Assembly (NCBI GenBank): GCA_965372015.1 | Contig: CBDVAP010000132.1 | Span: forward strand, 1-8,156 | Reading direction: 5' to 3' | From: JACZSB01 sp965372015 | GTDB lineage: Bacteria > Fidelibacterota > Marinisomatia > SCGC-AAA003-L08 > TS1B11 | DNA length: 8,156 nt | Shown: positions 6,673 to 8,156 of the stretch, in pieces | How the letters are laid out: each line of letters begins with the position of its first letter | Position numbering within the stretch: the stretch's first letter is position 1 | Notes under the pieces: model-generated | Seen by the model: the letters and a program-made list of their open reading frames with translations, nothing else | The model's database searches: none | What the model was told of the DNA's origin: nothing | Position numbers and translations under genes: made by a program

Positions 6673-8156
6673 TCATTTCAGTAACAACATCTTGATCGAT
6701 TCACTGTTCTCCGGCGTCACCAACCGGACCAGGTAGATACCCGAAGGCGCCACCCGGCCAGTGGTTGTGCGACCATTCCATATGGCCTCATGGTATCCAA
6801 CCTCTTGCGGGCCATCAAACAGCCTCGCCACCTCCCGGCCCAGTAGGTCGTACACAATCAGCCGCACCTGGGCGGTCACCGGCAGCGTATATTCGATGGT
6901 AGTGACGGTGGTGGTGGGATTAAAGGGATTGGGGTAGTTACGGCCGAGGGTGAAGGCCGTGGGCGCAGCGATCGGTTCCTCTAAAATGTCCGGCTCGGGC
7001 GGTTCCAGGCGTTGGTCCGTGTAGATGTGAAACTCACCCGGTCGCAGGTCGATTAGTGTGTCGGTGTCGCTCACTGCCAGGGAGTCGCCGGGGAAGAAGT
7101 CATACCAGGCGCCGGTGGCAGGGAAATCAGGGGCCATAGACTGGGCAGTCACGCCGAAGTTGCCGATGATAATTACGTTCATGCCATCGCCGGACAGCAT
7201 AATGCGCTTCAGTCCCGTGCTGCGGCCCAGGTCCAGCGTTACCTGCGTTCCGGCACTGCGAAATACGTCATTCTCCCGGCGCAGGCGCAGCAGGGCGGCC
7301 ACGGTCTGGTAAAGCTTGTAGCGTCCCTCGTCCTGCAGGTAATCCCAGCGGACGGGTTTTTCTCCCAAGCGGCTATTGTAATCGATGGAATAATCGTATC
7401 CCAGCTCACCGAATTGCCAGAGCATCTTTGGTCCGGGCAGGGTCAGGAAAAAGGCCGCCGCCAGCTTGATCCTGTTTAAGGCTGTGCTGGGAGCCGTCAC
7501 ACGATAATTCCCGCTGCTATTGCCCCAGATCAGGTTCTTGTACATCAGCCGCTCTTCATCGTGGCTTTCCATGTAGGTCACCAGGTGGGGCACGGTCCAT
7601 CCCCGTTTGCCGCAATAACCGTAGGAGAAATCGGACTTGCCGTCCTCATGCCAGCCCATGGTGGCCTCGTTGTAGTTATAATTCGAGTTGCCCCACAGCA
7701 GCATACCGTATTTGGCCAGCACCAGCTCCTCGGCATTGTCCGCAAAGTGTTCTAAGATGACGTAAGCCGTGCTGTCAACCTCCCACAGCCGGTCGGCCAT
7801 ACGCTTGAGGATGGCGATGCGGGCCCCGTCATAGTTGCCGCCCCAGGGATCGCTCTCTGGGTGGTAGGTGTTGCTGAATCCCTTGGTGAAGTCGAAGCGG
7901 AATCCATCCAGGTGGTATTCTTCCAGCCAGTAGCGGTTGACCCGGTCCACGAAGGCTCGGGTGGCAGGACTTTCGTGATTGAAATCATAGCCCCAACGGG
8001 CATCGCTGTTCGCAAAATTATGCTCCGCATTATACCAGGGGTTTTCCGCTGAGGGACCGCTGCCCTCCCAATAGAGCCGCACCAGGGGGGATTGCCCATA
8101 ACTGTGGTTGAGGACCAGGTCCATGATTACGGCCATCCCCAGCCCGTGGGCGGCGT
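6673..8156 (-). CDS. secreted GH13 alpha-amylase-family glycoside hydrolase with sorting tail (5' end beyond window)
   Basis: This enzyme should hydrolyse or rearrange alpha-1,4-glucans such as starch or glycogen outside the cell. 493 residues are visible. The frame stays open through the right edge (AAHGLG precedes the ATG at 8134-8136), so that ATG is internal, and the missing part should hold the signal peptide and the start of the (beta/alpha)8 barrel. Counting that Met as 1, the GH13 regions are: I, DLVLNH (6-11); II, GFRFDFTKG with R80 and nucleophile D82; III, VILEH with acid/base E129; IV, ESHDEER with H192 and D193. PGPKMLWQFGELGYD follows. A beta-sandwich domain C-like part ends near 380, a Pro/Glu-rich linker follows, and the sorting tail (395-487) has NYPNPFNP, VYDLLGRE and SIKMLLLK. 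All visible catalytic residues are intact. Subfamily and exact specificity cannot be assigned. The gene converges on the tRNA and the cohesin-like gene. Confidence 0.93.
   Translation of the reverse strand, partial: AAHGLGMAVIMDLVLNHSYGQSPLVRLYWEGSGPSAENPWYNAEHNFANSDARWGYDFNHESPATRAFVDRVNRYWLEEYHLDGFRFDFTKGFSNTYHPESDPWGGNYDGARIAILKRMADRLWEVDSTAYVILEHFADNAEELVLAKYGMLLWGNSNYNYNEATMGWHEDGKSDFSYGYCGKRGWTVPHLVTYMESHDEERLMYKNLIWGNSSGNYRVTAPSTALNRIKLAAAFFLTLPGPKMLWQFGELGYDYSIDYNSRLGEKPVRWDYLQDEGRYKLYQTVAALLRLRRENDVFRSAGTQVTLDLGRSTGLKRIMLSGDGMNVIIIGNFGVTAQSMAPDFPATGAWYDFFPGDSLAVSDTDTLIDLRPGEFHIYTDQRLEPPEPDILEEPIAAPTAFTLGRNYPNPFNPTTTVTTIEYTLPVTAQVRLIVYDLLGREVARLFDGPQEVGYHEAIWNGRTTTGRVAPSGIYLVRLVTPENSESIKMLLLK

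Noticed and set aside
8134..8136. ATG as the real start of the amylase gene
   Set aside because: The frame is open to the window edge, and the residues just before it (AAHGLG) continue the usual helix ahead of GH13 region I. Starting here would remove the beginning of the barrel and any signal peptide.

Overview
The window encodes large secreted, modular surface proteins plus one tRNA gene. Two large proteins read rightwards (104-2956 and 3137-6382), then a tRNA-Leu (6479-6562), then a GH13 alpha-amylase-family enzyme on the opposite strand whose 5' end lies beyond the right edge. All three proteins end in the same kind of about 90-residue C-terminal domain, with an NxPNPF motif, a VYDxLGRE core and a terminal KMLLL(K/R). 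This is the secretion/anchoring tail (T9SS 'type A sorting domain' or FlgD-Ig-like) common in the FCB group and allied phyla. The very similar SIKMLLLK endings, the lack of clear Shine-Dalgarno sites and the unusual long N-terminal domain of the first protein suggest a Neomarinimicrobiota (SAR406)-like or Calditrichota/KSB1-like bacterium. That placement is inference, not proof.

Layout: positions 1-66 may hold the last codons of an upstream gene. Positions 104-2956 encode a 950-residue exported protein with a large N-terminal domain of unknown function, two Ig-like modules, a beta-rich module with an EF-hand-like calcium loop, and the sorting tail. This gene is much more AT-rich than the rest of the window. 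Positions 2957-3136 are intergenic and carry small GC-rich hairpin repeats. Positions 3137-6382 encode a 1081-residue exported protein made of five cohesin-like modules, one fibronectin III module, a further unknown module and a divergent sorting tail. A sigma70-like promoter precedes tRNA-Leu(UAG). The roughly 110 bases between the tRNA and the amylase stop codon hold two more hairpins and a perfect 14-base duplicate of the tRNA 3' end. Positions 6673-8156 (minus strand) encode the amylase, with its visible catalytic residues intact.

Together these look like cell-surface or secreted glycan-handling machinery: an extracellular starch/alpha-glucan hydrolase beside large adhesive or scaffold-like proteins. 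No gene in the window encodes a secretion-system component, and no true two-repeat dockerin is visible. The most unusual items are the five-cohesin array, the 17-base hairpin family with covarying stem pairs and a GNA triloop, and the duplicated tRNA end.
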